Source: Bog-756 sp963756515
Lineage (GTDB): Bacteria > Actinomycetota > Acidimicrobiia > Acidimicrobiales > RAAP-2
DNA length: 64,000 nucleotides
Direction: 5' to 3'
NCBI GenBank assembly: GCA_963756515.1
Contig: CAVWNV010000007.1
Coordinates: forward strand, 372,001-436,000
Position 1 is the first letter of the stretch; the number at the start of each line of letters is the position of its first letter. Under the pieces are notes generated by a model. The model was not told where the DNA came from, ran no database searches, and saw only the letters and a program-made list of their open reading frames with translations. A program made the translations under genes and the position numbers. This document shows, one piece after another, positions 8,818 through 16,643 of this stretch.

Positions 8818-9894
8818 GTGTTCAACGAGCGGATGGGCGACCGCATGAAAGAGCTCGAGCGCGAGTACGAGTCCGTGCTCGCCCAGCTCAACGATCCGAC
8901 GCTCTCCTCGGATCCGCAACGGCTGCGGGAGGTGTCGCGGCGCCACCGTGAGCTCGACGAAGTGGTCGGGTGCTGGCGCCGCCTGGAGTCGGCTGCGTCG
9001 GACGTCGGGGCCGCTCGTGAGATGGTGGCCGACTCGACGGGCGCCGAACGGGAGCTGGCCCAGGCCGAAGTGGCGCAGGCCGAAGAGGACGTGACGCGTC
9101 TGGAGGAGGAGTTGCGTCTCCTGCTGGTGCCGCGGGACCCCAATGCCGGTCGCAACGTGATCATGGAGATCCGGGGCGCCGAGGGCGGCGAGGAGGCGAA
9201 CCTGTTCGCCAAGGACCTCTACGAGATGTACACCCGGTATGCGGCTCAGCGGGGGTGGAAGGTCGAGGTCCTGTCCTCCAGCCCGTCGGAGCGGGACGGC
9301 CTCAATGAGATCACCTTCGTGGTGAAGGGCGAGGACGCGTGGCAGCGCCTCGAACACGAGGGAGGCCCCCACCGGGTCCAGCGGGTACCGGTGACCGAAT
9401 CCCAGGGCCGGATCCACACGTCGTCGGCCGCGGTGGCCGTCCTGCCCGAGGCCGAGGAGGTCGATGTGGCCATCGACCCGGGCGATCTGAAGGTCGACGT
9501 CTACCGGTCCACCGGACCCGGGGGCCAGTCGGTCAACACCACGGATTCGGCGGTGCGGATCACCCACCTGCCCACCGGCATCGTGGTGGCCATGCAGGAC
9601 GAGAAGAGTCAGATCCAGAACCGGGCCAAGGCCATGATCGTGCTGCGGTCGAGACTGCTCAAGGCGGAGCAGGACCGGCTGTCCGCCGAGCTGTCGCAGC
9701 AACGACGGAGCCAGGTGGGTGGCGGGGGACGTTCGGAGAAGATCCGGACCTACAACTACAAGGACAACCGGGTCACGGACCACCGCATCAAGCTGACCCT
9801 CCACAAGCTGGACCGGATCCTGATGGGCGACCTCGACGAACTGACCGACGCGCTGATGGCTGACAAGCGGTATCGACAGCTGGACGACGAGTGA
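8818..9894 (+). CDS. prfA: Peptide chain release factor 1
   Basis: Recognises UAA and UAG stop codons and triggers peptide release. It has 358 residues, standard length. The catalytic GGQ lies in STGPGGQSVNTTDSAVR near residue 235. The N-terminal coiled region, the central IMEIRGAEGGEEANLFA block and the C-terminal NYKDNRVTDHRI segment are all as in RF1. The likely start is the GTG at 8818; an in-frame ATG at 8833 is an alternative. prmC, which methylates this GGQ glutamine, begins five bases after the stop, so the pair forms an operon. Confidence 0.96.
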   Translation: MFNERMGDRMKELEREYESVLAQLNDPTLSSDPQRLREVSRRHRELDEVVGCWRRLESAASDVGAAREMVADSTGAERELAQAEVAQAEEDVTRLEEELRLLLVPRDPNAGRNVIMEIRGAEGGEEANLFAKDLYEMYTRYAAQRGWKVEVLSSSPSERDGLNEITFVVKGEDAWQRLEHEGGPHRVQRVPVTESQGRIHTSSAAVAVLPEAEEVDVAIDPGDLKVDVYRSTGPGGQSVNTTDSAVRITHLPTGIVVAMQDEKSQIQNRAKAMIVLRSRLLKAEQDRLSAELSQQRRSQVGGGGRSEKIRTYNYKDNRVTDHRIKLTLHKLDRILMGDLDELTDALMADKRYRQLDDE

Positions 9895-9898
9895 GGCC

Positions 9899-10783
9899 GT
9901 GACGGCGCCGGGGCCTCTGGCCGACGAGACGTCCATCGAGCGATCCATCGCGGTCGAGTTGGGCTCGGTCCGCGAGGCCCGTTGGATCGTCGAGCACGCG
10001 GGCGGGGACGACGACCTGGCCCTGGATCTGGCCGCCCGGCGGGCCGGTGGCGAGCCCCTGCAGTACGTGCTCGGACGGTGGCCGTTCCGGACACTCGAAC
10101 TGACGGTGGACCGACGGGTCCTCATCCCGCGTCCGGAGACGGAGCACGTGGTGGAGGTGGCGTTGGCCGGGCTGATGGCCCCGGGCTTCGGCCCGACCCC
10201 GGGGGCGGCCCCGGGACGAACGGGCTCCGGACCCGTCTGCGTCGATCTGGGCACCGGGTCGGGGGCCATCGCCCTGTCCCTGGCCGTGGAGGGGGGGTGC
10301 CGTTTCCCGGGGCTCGAGGTGTGGGCCACCGATGTCTCGCCCCAGGCGCTGGCCGTGGCGCGGGGAAATGTGACCGAGCTGGGTGGCCGCGACCCGGATG
10401 CGGCCTCCCGGTTGCATCTGTCCGAGGGCCCGTGGTTCGAAGCGCTTCCCGCCGGGCTGATCGGCCGGGTGGACCTGATGGTGTCCAATCCCCCCTACGT
10501 CGCCGAGGACGACTACCCCGACCTCGACCCCGAGGTGCGTGACTGGGAGCCCCACGGCGCGCTGGTTGCCGCCCGCGGGTCGGATGGTGTGGGGGGCATG
10601 GCGGCGGTCGAGTGGATCGTCGCCGGCGCCCGAAGGTGGTTGCGACCCTCCGGCCTCCTGGTGGTCGAGATCGATCCGAGGCAGGCCGCGGCGGCCACCC
10701 GAGCCGGCCGACGGGCCGGCTTCGACGACGTCCGGGTGGAGCGGGACCTGGCCGGTCGGCTCCGCGTGCTCGTGGCCAGGTGA
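9899..10783 (+). CDS. prmC: Release factor glutamine methyltransferase
   Basis: SAM-dependent enzyme that N5-methylates the GGQ glutamine of release factors. It has 294 residues. An N-terminal helical domain includes GGEPLQYVLGRWPF. The Rossmann-like domain has VCVDLGTGSGAIALSLA (SAM binding, near 113-130), and the diagnostic NPPY motif occurs in MVSNPPYVAEDDY near 197-200. The start is a GTG at 9899. Its stop overlaps the GTG of tsaC, continuing the prfA-prmC-tsaC order found in many bacteria. Confidence 0.95.
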   Translation: MTAPGPLADETSIERSIAVELGSVREARWIVEHAGGDDDLALDLAARRAGGEPLQYVLGRWPFRTLELTVDRRVLIPRPETEHVVEVALAGLMAPGFGPTPGAAPGRTGSGPVCVDLGTGSGAIALSLAVEGGCRFPGLEVWATDVSPQALAVARGNVTELGGRDPDAASRLHLSEGPWFEALPAGLIGRVDLMVSNPPYVAEDDYPDLDPEVRDWEPHGALVAARGSDGVGGMAAVEWIVAGARRWLRPSGLLVVEIDPRQAAAATRAGRRAGFDDVRVERDLAGRLRVLVAR

Positions 10784-11451
10784 CCGAGCCGCCGGGGCCG
10801 ATCGTTCCCCTCGTCCCCGACGCCGGGGCCATGGCCCTGGCCGTCTCGGCCCTCGAGTCCGGGAGGGTGGTGGCGGTCCCGACCGACACCGTGTATGGGT
10901 TGGCCGTGGATCCGACCAACCCCGAGGCGGTGGAACAGCTCTTCTCCCTCAAGCAACGACCTGCCCACGTGGCCTTGCCCGTGCTGGTCGGCAGGGCCGA
11001 GCACGTCTCGCAGGTGGCCGGCACCCTGGACAGTGCCGCCCGACACCTGGCCGAACGGTACTGGCCCGGGCCCCTGACCCTGGTGGTGCCGAGGCGACGG
11101 GGCTTCACGGTCGACCTGGGCGGCCCGGGCTCGTCCAGGTCGACGGTCGGCGTGCGCTGGCCGGACCACGAGCTCGTACAGAGGCTCTGTGAGTCCCTCG
11201 GCCCGTTGGCCGTGACCAGTGCCAACCTCCATGGATTCCGGCCGGCCGCCTCGGCGCAGCAGGTGGCCGACACCTTCGCCGGGTCGGACATGTTGGCCGT
11301 CGTCCTCGACGGAGGACGGTGCGATGGGATCCCCTCGACGGTCGTCGAGTGCCGGGGTCCGGCCTTCCGGTGCCTCCGGGAGGGGGCCATCCCTTGGGCC
11401 GACCTGCACGGCCGCGACGGGCGGGGCCCGCCAACCCGGCCCGACCACTGA
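10780..11451 (+). CDS. tsaC: L-threonylcarbamoyladenylate synthase (TsaC/Sua5 family)
   Basis: Makes threonylcarbamoyl-AMP from threonine, bicarbonate and ATP for the t6A modification of ANN-decoding tRNAs. I start it at the GTG at 10780, which overlaps the prmC stop (GTGA); an in-frame ATG at 10612 would lie inside prmC. This gives 223 residues. The YrdC-fold signatures are PTDTVYGLAVDP near residue 30 and LFSLKQRP near 50, with TSANLHGF further on. It lacks the extra C-terminal Sua5 domain, so it is the short TsaC form. Confidence 0.93.
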   Translation: MTEPPGPIVPLVPDAGAMALAVSALESGRVVAVPTDTVYGLAVDPTNPEAVEQLFSLKQRPAHVALPVLVGRAEHVSQVAGTLDSAARHLAERYWPGPLTLVVPRRRGFTVDLGGPGSSRSTVGVRWPDHELVQRLCESLGPLAVTSANLHGFRPAASAQQVADTFAGSDMLAVVLDGGRCDGIPSTVVECRGPAFRCLREGAIPWADLHGRDGRGPPTRPDH

Positions 11452-11535
11452 CCCGATCCGGCCGCCCCGGGGAACAGCTCCCTCCATCCGCTACCATCGT
11501 CCGTCGAAGGCCTGCTATCGCTGGAGGAGAGAGCT

Positions 11536-11967
11536 GTGTTCTCAAACATCGTGGTCGGAACCGACGGTTCGGACACGGCCAGTGCCGCCGTGCAGTTGGC
11601 CGTCCAGTTGGCCAAGGAGCAGGGAGCCAAGCTCCACCTGGTGATCGGGGTGCATACCCCGGCCGCGGTGGCGGTGCCCTCGGGAGGCGCCCACGTCTCC
11701 GACCCCGGCGGCCCGGGCCCGCTGCGGGGCGTGGCCCAGCGCATGCTGGAGAACGTGGCCGGAGGGGTGGATGGCCTCGAGACCGAGATCCACACCGAGG
11801 TCGGAGATCCGGCCGACGTGATCATCCGGTGCGCCGACGCGGTCGGGGCCGACCTCATCGTGGTGGGTAGCAAGGGGCTGCGGGGGACGAGGCGGATCCT
11901 GGGCTCGGTTCCCAACTCGGTGGCCCACAAGGCCGGGTGTCACGTCCTGATCGCCCGGACCACCTGA
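11536..11967 (+). CDS. Universal stress protein (UspA family)
   Basis: Small cytoplasmic nucleotide-binding protein of 143 residues. It begins NIVVGTDGSDTASAAV, the usual beta-strand and phosphate-contact segment. It ends with the ATP-binding signature of the family: GSKGLRGTRRILGSVPNSVAHKAGCHVLIA, split as G-x2-G, then a nine-residue spacer and G-S-V. The start is a GTG at 11536 with GGAGGA at 11523-11528. It stands alone between tsaC and the leuB leader. The signal it responds to cannot be read from sequence. Confidence 0.9.
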   Translation: MFSNIVVGTDGSDTASAAVQLAVQLAKEQGAKLHLVIGVHTPAAVAVPSGGAHVSDPGGPGPLRGVAQRMLENVAGGVDGLETEIHTEVGDPADVIIRCADAVGADLIVVGSKGLRGTRRILGSVPNSVAHKAGCHVLIARTT

Positions 11968-12017
11968 GAAGAGGAACCACGTCGACCGGGGCGGTGAGGT
12001 CCGTCCCCACCCCGGGG

Positions 12018-12046
12018 TTGACGGTTCCCTCCCGACGGGAGACACT
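12018..12046 (+). promoter_or_regulatory. Candidate promoter of the leuB leader
   Basis: TTGACG (12018-12023) and GACACT (12041-12046) are spaced by 17 bp. Transcription would start near 12053, exactly at the ATG of the leader peptide, so the message would be leaderless. The -35 box is strong and the -10 box is weak. Confidence 0.5.
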
Positions 12047-12052
12047 GGAGCG

Positions 12053-12103
12053 ATGGAGAATGCTGCAGCTGCCGCCCCGAACCGCGTATTCATTATCGAC
12101 TAG
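12053..12103 (+). CDS. Candidate attenuator leader peptide for leuB-ilvE-cimA
   Basis: A 16-codon frame encodes MENAAAAAPNRVFIID and stops at TAG 12101-12103. The final sense codons are Val-Phe-Ile-Ile-Asp; two consecutive Ile codons stand immediately before a hairpin that starts at the last base of the stop. The hairpin is followed by an intrinsic terminator and then an operon for isoleucine synthesis through citramalate. The ATG coincides with the predicted transcription start. Function is inferred from position and codons; no family match is claimed. The remainder of the gene-free stretch 11968-12324 (after 12157) shows no further feature I can support. Confidence 0.5.
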   Translation: MENAAAAAPNRVFIID

Positions 12104-12126
12104 GCACATACCGACCGGTGTGTGCC
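12103..12126 (+). promoter_or_regulatory. Leader hairpin 5' of the attenuator terminator
   Basis: GGCACATACC (12103-12112) pairs with GGTGTGTGCC (12117-12126) over ten base pairs including one G-U, with a four-base loop GACC. The first paired base is the last base of the leader-peptide stop codon, so a ribosome at or near the stop would melt the stem. It lies five bases before the terminator stem. Confidence 0.65.
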
Positions 12127-12131
12127 CCTCG

Positions 12132-12156
12132 ACCGTCCACCTGGTGGACGGTTTTT
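12132..12156 (+). terminator. Intrinsic terminator in the leuB leader
   Basis: ACCGTCCACC (12132-12141) and GGTGGACGGT (12143-12152) form a perfect inverted repeat around one base, folding as a stem of about eight pairs with a small loop. Five T residues (12152-12156) follow directly. It lies 168 bp before leuB and inside its leader, so it fits an attenuator and not an end-of-gene terminator. Confidence 0.8.
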
Positions 12157-12324
12157 CAATTGCAGGCCAGGAGCGGTCCGTGGGGCCGAGGTCCGCGGGG
12201 AAGGACGGCCTTTGGGATAGACCTCGCAGGAGCAGAAGGTCACAGAGCCGGTGGGCAGCCGTCGGTGGGCACGGCCAGATGAACGACAGAAGCGACAAGA
12301 ACGAGAGTACGAGGAACGAGTTCA

Positions 12325-13344
12325 GTGGGTAACTACCGGGTTGGAGTGATCGGGGGGGACGGCATCGGTCCCGAGGTGGTGGCCGAGGCGCTCAAGGTGG
12401 TCGACGCGGCCGGTGTCCCGCTCGAGACCACCGAGTACGACCTCGGGGCCGACCGATACGTCCGTACCGGTGAGGTTCTCTCCGACGAGGTGTTGGAGGA
12501 GTTGCGGGGCCAGGACGCCATCCTGCTCGGCGCGGTGGGTCCGCCCGTCGGCTCGGACGCGGTACCTCCGGGCGCACTCGAGCGAGGTCTCCTACTCCGC
12601 CTTCGCTTCGAGTTGGATCTCTATATCAACATGCGGCCGTTCACCGGCGTCCCGGGATCGCTGGCGCCCGATTGCGACTTCGTGGTCATCCGGGAGAACA
12701 CCGAGGGAACGTACGCCGGTGAGGGCGGTTTCCTGCGGAAGGGCACTCCGTTCGAGGTGGCCACACAAGGGTCGGTCAACACCAGGCACGGAGCGGAGCG
12801 GTGTGCCCGGTTCGCCTTCGATCTAGCCGCATCGCGGCCCCGCCACCAGCTCACGCTGGTGCACAAGACCAACGTGCTGACCTTTGCCGGTGATCTCTGG
12901 CAGCGCACCGTCGCCGAGGTGTCCACCGACTTCCCGTCGGTGAGCCGCGACTACAACCACGTCGACGCGGCCTGCATCTACCTGGTCGAGAACCCGGGCC
13001 GCTACGACGTGATCGTGACCGACAATCTGTTCGGTGACATCCTCACCGATCTGGCCGGCGCCGTCGCCGGGGGAATCGGCTACGCAGCATCGGCCAACCT
13101 CAATCCCGACCGCACCGGTCCGTCGCTGTTCGAGCCGGTCCACGGGGCAGCCCACGACATCGCCGGGACCGGGCGGGCCAACCCCGCCGCCGCCATACGA
13201 TCGGCCGCACTGATGCTCGACTTCCTGGGCGAGTCGTCAGCAGCCGACAACGTCACGCAGGCCGTCACCGACTTCATCACCTCACAACCGAATCCGTCCC
13301 TCTCGACCGCCGCTATCGGCGACGCCATCGCAGAAAGGCTCTGA
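12325..13344 (+). CDS. leuB: 3-isopropylmalate dehydrogenase
   Basis: NAD-dependent oxidative decarboxylation of 3-isopropylmalate in leucine synthesis; in the citramalate route the same enzyme acts on 3-methylmalate to give 2-oxobutanoate. It has 339 residues, the short actinobacterial form. Visible are the nucleotide-site start GGDGIGPEVV, the substrate-binding VIRENTEGTYAG, the catalytic-lysine region HKTNVLTFAGDLW, and YDVIVTDNLFGDILTDLAG with the metal-binding aspartates. The GTG at 12325 is the start. It opens a tight three-gene operon with ilvE (3 bp gap) and cimA. Tartrate or homoisocitrate dehydrogenase activity is a less likely alternative. Confidence 0.92.
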   Translation: MGNYRVGVIGGDGIGPEVVAEALKVVDAAGVPLETTEYDLGADRYVRTGEVLSDEVLEELRGQDAILLGAVGPPVGSDAVPPGALERGLLLRLRFELDLYINMRPFTGVPGSLAPDCDFVVIRENTEGTYAGEGGFLRKGTPFEVATQGSVNTRHGAERCARFAFDLAASRPRHQLTLVHKTNVLTFAGDLWQRTVAEVSTDFPSVSRDYNHVDAACIYLVENPGRYDVIVTDNLFGDILTDLAGAVAGGIGYAASANLNPDRTGPSLFEPVHGAAHDIAGTGRANPAAAIRSAALMLDFLGESSAADNVTQAVTDFITSQPNPSLSTAAIGDAIAERL

Positions 13345-13347
13345 GCC

Positions 13348-14277
13348 ATGCCCCTGACCCCGACCGACAAGATCTGGATGGATGGTGAGCTGGTCGACTG
13401 GGCCGACGCCACCGTGCATGTGCTCACCCACACCATGCACTACGGCTCCGGCGTCTTCGAGGGCATCCGCGCCTATCCCACCGAGCGCGGCGTGGCCGTG
13501 TTCCGGCTGCGCGACCACATCGACCGGCTGCTCTCCTCGGCCAAGGTGTTTCTCATCGACGTCCCCTTCACCGCGGACCAGCTGGTCGACGCCACCCGCG
13601 ACGTCGTCCGGGTCAACGGGCTCGAGGACGGTTGCTACATCCGGCCCCTGGTCTACCTGGGCTACGGGGAGATGGGCCTGAATCCGATGCCGTGCCCGGT
13701 GAACGTGTCCATTGCGGCGTGGCCGTGGGGCACGTACCTCGGCGATGACGGGGTGGCCAACGGGGTGTCGGTGAAGATCAGCTCCTGGCGGCGCCACGAT
13801 CCGAACGCGGTGCCCACCGCGGCCAAGGGGACCGGCATGTACGTCAACTCGTCCCTGGCCAAGGTGGAGGCCCTCAAGGCCGGCTACGACGAGGCCATAC
13901 TCCTGGCCCCGGACGGCAACGTCAGCGAGTGCACGGGCGAGAACATCTTCATCGTCCGCAAGGGTCGCCTGATCACGCCACCCACCTCGGACTCGGGTGC
14001 GCTGGAGGGGATCACCCAGCAGTCGGTGGAGACCTTCGCACGAGACCTCGGGTACGCGGTCTCCTACGAACAGATCATCCGGACCGACCTCTACACCGCC
14101 GACGAGGCGTTCCTGACCGGCACGGCCGCCGAGGTGGTGCCCATCCGGGCCGTGGACGACCGACCGGTGGGCACCGGCAAGCCCGGGCCCATCACCCAGA
14201 AGCTCCAGCAGACCTACTTCGCCACCGTGCGCGGCCAGGTCGACCAGTACAAGGACTGGTTGGACTATGTCGACTGA
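13348..14277 (+). CDS. ilvE: Branched-chain amino-acid aminotransferase
   Basis: PLP fold type IV transaminase that performs the last step of isoleucine, valine and leucine synthesis using glutamate. It has 309 residues. The N-terminal part has HTMHYGSGVFEGIRAY, typical of class IV. The PLP lysine is Lys172 in YVNSSLAKVEALKAGYDEAI, followed by SECTGENIFIV, which contacts the phosphate. Its last codons overlap the start of cimA by 11 bp, indicating translational coupling. Confidence 0.95.
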   Translation: MPLTPTDKIWMDGELVDWADATVHVLTHTMHYGSGVFEGIRAYPTERGVAVFRLRDHIDRLLSSAKVFLIDVPFTADQLVDATRDVVRVNGLEDGCYIRPLVYLGYGEMGLNPMPCPVNVSIAAWPWGTYLGDDGVANGVSVKISSWRRHDPNAVPTAAKGTGMYVNSSLAKVEALKAGYDEAILLAPDGNVSECTGENIFIVRKGRLITPPTSDSGALEGITQQSVETFARDLGYAVSYEQIIRTDLYTADEAFLTGTAAEVVPIRAVDDRPVGTGKPGPITQKLQQTYFATVRGQVDQYKDWLDYVD

Positions 14278-16039
14278 CGGCCCCACCCTCAACGACGACT
14301 CGCCCGAGAGCGGACCGGCCCACACCGGCCATACCCATACCCATAGCCACGGCGGCGGTGTGCACCACTCCCATCCCCTGACCGCAGGGCAGCAGGCCCA
14401 CCTCCACGGCAAGAGCGGAGAGGAGGGGTCGGCGGGCGGTGGGGGTCACGACTTCGACCTGCCCGCGCTCCCGGCCGCTGTCGACGTCTTCGACACCACC
14501 CTGCGAGACGGCTCCCAGCAGGAAGGCTTGTCCTTGACCGTGGACGACAAGCTCCGTGTGGCCGAACAGCTCGACCGGCTCGGTGTGACCTTCGTCGAGG
14601 GCGGCTGGCCGGGTGCCAATCCCAAGGACGCGGAGTTCTTCGCCCGCGCCCCGCACGAACTGACCCTGTCCAGCGCCACCCTGGTCGCCTTTGGGTCCAC
14701 CCGACGCGCCGGCGTGCGGGCCGAGGACGACGAGACCTTGCGCCATCTGGTCAATGCCGGGACCGAGGCTGTCTGCATCGTGGCCAAGTCCTCCGAGATG
14801 CATGTGGTCGATGCCCTCCGCACCACTCTCGACGAGGCTGTGGCCATGGTGGCCGATTCGGTGGAGTTCCTCCGGGCCAACGATCTGCGGGTCTTCCTCG
14901 ACGCCGAGCACTTCTTCGACGGCTACAAGGCCAACGCCGAGTTCTCCAAGCGCATCCTGCAGGCGGCCGAGGAAGCCGGTGCCGAGACATTGGTGCTGTG
15001 TGACACCAACGGTGGCACGCTTCCCTACGAGGTCGAGCGCATCGTCGCCGACGTGCTCGGGACCTTCGAGACCCAGCTCGGCGTACATTTCCACAACGAC
15101 AGCGGTTGTGCGGTGGCCAACTCGCTGGCCGCCGTGGCCCGGGGTGCCACGCACGTCCAGGGCTGTGTCAACGGGTACGGGGAGCGGGCCGGGAACACCG
15201 ATCTCTCCGCCGCCATCCCCGACCTGACCCTCAAGCTGCGGGTCGACACCATCCCGAGTGAGCGCCTGCAGCTGCTCACCCCGGTGGCCCACCACATCGC
15301 CGAGGTCGTCAACATCGCTCCCAACCCCCAGCAACCGTTCGTGGGGGCGTCGGTCTTCGCTCACAAGGCCGGGCTGCACACGTCGGCCATCGCCCGGCGC
15401 TCCGATGCCTACGAGCACATCACCCCGGAGCTTGTGGGGAACGGGACCCGGTTCGTCGTGTCAGAGATGGCGGGCCGGTCCGCGCTGGCCATGAAGGCTG
15501 ACGAGCTGGGTCTCGAGCTCGATTCGCAGGCCATGTCCTCGGTGCTGGACTCACTCAAACGACTGGAGCACGAGGGGTACCACTTCGAGGTGGCCGACGG
15601 ATCCCTCGAGCTGCTGTTGCGTAGCTCGACCGGCTGGGTGCAGTCGTTCTTCGAACTGGAGTCGTACCGGGTCATCGCCGACCAGGGTGCCAGCCAGTCC
15701 ACTGAAGCCACGGTCAAGGTGCTGGTGGGATCGGAGCGCATCGTCGCCACGGCCGAGGGCAATGGCCCTGTCAACGCGCTGGACGGCGCCTTGCGGAGGG
15801 CGATCGGCCCACAGTTCCCGGCCCTCGAAGAGGTCCATCTGGTGGACTACCGCGTGCGGGTCCTCGACTCGGCCCGGGGGACCGGCTCGGTCACACGGGT
15901 GCTGATCGACTCCACCGACGGTGACCGGACGTGGACCACCATCGGTGTGAGCGAGAACATCATCGCCGCCTCCTGGCAGGCCCTCTCCGACTCCATCGTC
16001 TACGGTCTCCTCCATACTGGTGTGACCCCGACGGCGTGA
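14267..16039 (+). CDS. cimA: (R)-citramalate synthase with His-rich N-terminus
   Basis: Condenses pyruvate and acetyl-CoA to citramalate, the first step of threonine-independent isoleucine synthesis. It has 590 residues. The HMGL-like catalytic barrel starts at about residue 73 with DVFDTTLRDGSQQEG and continues with FVEGGWPGANPKD, a CimA-type signature, and CDTNGGTLP and HFHNDSGCAVANS for metal binding. A C-terminal LeuA-type regulatory domain starts near 450. The first ~70 residues are an unusual extension with many histidines (about residues 21-48, e.g. HTHTHSH and VHHSH). The start ATG at 14267 lies inside the end of ilvE. It shares the operon with leuB, whose enzyme also serves this route. 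Confidence 0.93.
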   Translation: MSTDGPTLNDDSPESGPAHTGHTHTHSHGGGVHHSHPLTAGQQAHLHGKSGEEGSAGGGGHDFDLPALPAAVDVFDTTLRDGSQQEGLSLTVDDKLRVAEQLDRLGVTFVEGGWPGANPKDAEFFARAPHELTLSSATLVAFGSTRRAGVRAEDDETLRHLVNAGTEAVCIVAKSSEMHVVDALRTTLDEAVAMVADSVEFLRANDLRVFLDAEHFFDGYKANAEFSKRILQAAEEAGAETLVLCDTNGGTLPYEVERIVADVLGTFETQLGVHFHNDSGCAVANSLAAVARGATHVQGCVNGYGERAGNTDLSAAIPDLTLKLRVDTIPSERLQLLTPVAHHIAEVVNIAPNPQQPFVGASVFAHKAGLHTSAIARRSDAYEHITPELVGNGTRFVVSEMAGRSALAMKADELGLELDSQAMSSVLDSLKRLEHEGYHFEVADGSLELLLRSSTGWVQSFFELESYRVIADQGASQSTEATVKVLVGSERIVATAEGNGPVNALDGALRRAIGPQFPALEEVHLVDYRVRVLDSARGTGSVTRVLIDSTDGDRTWTTIGVSENIIAASWQALSDSIVYGLLHTGVTPTA

Positions 16040-16085
16040 TGGCGCCCGTCGGCGGTCCCGTAGGACCGATCCCGAGGAGCCATTC

Positions 16086-16607
16086 GTGACCCAACCCAGC
16101 TTCGTCCCCATCATCGAGGCCGACCAGGTGCGTCCTGCTTACCGCCTCGACGTGCCGAATATCTGGACCCAGTCCCGACCGTCCGAGGTGCGGGGCACCT
16201 CGCAGCCGGCCGGCCGATCACTCGGTAAGCCCGGGCCCGATCAGGGATTCGCCCTGAAGCTGGCTCGCCGGTTCGAGGCTCGACTGGTGCTCGCCCCGGG
16301 GGACGGACTCGAGGATGCCATCTCGGGGTGTACCGCGGTGGCCATGCGCCGTTGCGCCCGGTTCGGACGGGCCCCGGCCGTGTACGACCTGGCCTTCGCC
16401 TTCACGCTCTGGGGCTTTCTGGGTGGGGCACCGGGCGATCTGGTCGAGGCCCGCGGACCGCTGTTCGGGTCGGCGGCCCATCACTATCAGGCCCAACGGG
16501 CCATCGCCGACAGTGTCAGGGAAGAAGCACTCCGTCTGACGCCGGAGGCCGTGGCCGAACGGATCGGGGAGTGGCGGGAGCTGCTGGTGCTCCCGGATCA
16601 CCACTGA
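16086..16607 (+). CDS. Conserved hypothetical protein
   Basis: I do not recognise a named family. The 173-residue product has no signal peptide or clear membrane span. It contains an Ala/Arg-rich helix-like segment (GCTAVAMRRCARFGRAPAVYD) and a more hydrophobic stretch DLAFAFTLWGFLGGAPGDL. The C-terminal third is acidic and helical (ADSVREEALRLTPEAVAERIGEW). The start is a GTG at 16086. It follows cimA by 46 bp and could be the last gene of that operon. Codon use looks like its neighbours, so I regard it as a real gene. Confidence 0.7.
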   Translation: MTQPSFVPIIEADQVRPAYRLDVPNIWTQSRPSEVRGTSQPAGRSLGKPGPDQGFALKLARRFEARLVLAPGDGLEDAISGCTAVAMRRCARFGRAPAVYDLAFAFTLWGFLGGAPGDLVEARGPLFGSAAHHYQAQRAIADSVREEALRLTPEAVAERIGEWRELLVLPDHH

Positions 16608-16643
16608 ACCGGCCGCGGTCGGACCGGATCTGAGCGGGGGACC

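Noticed and set aside
12053..12156. T-box riboswitch in the leuB leader
   Set aside because: GAACCGCG resembles part of the T-box sequence, but the preceding AGGGTGG and a specifier stem are missing; the leader-peptide model fits better.
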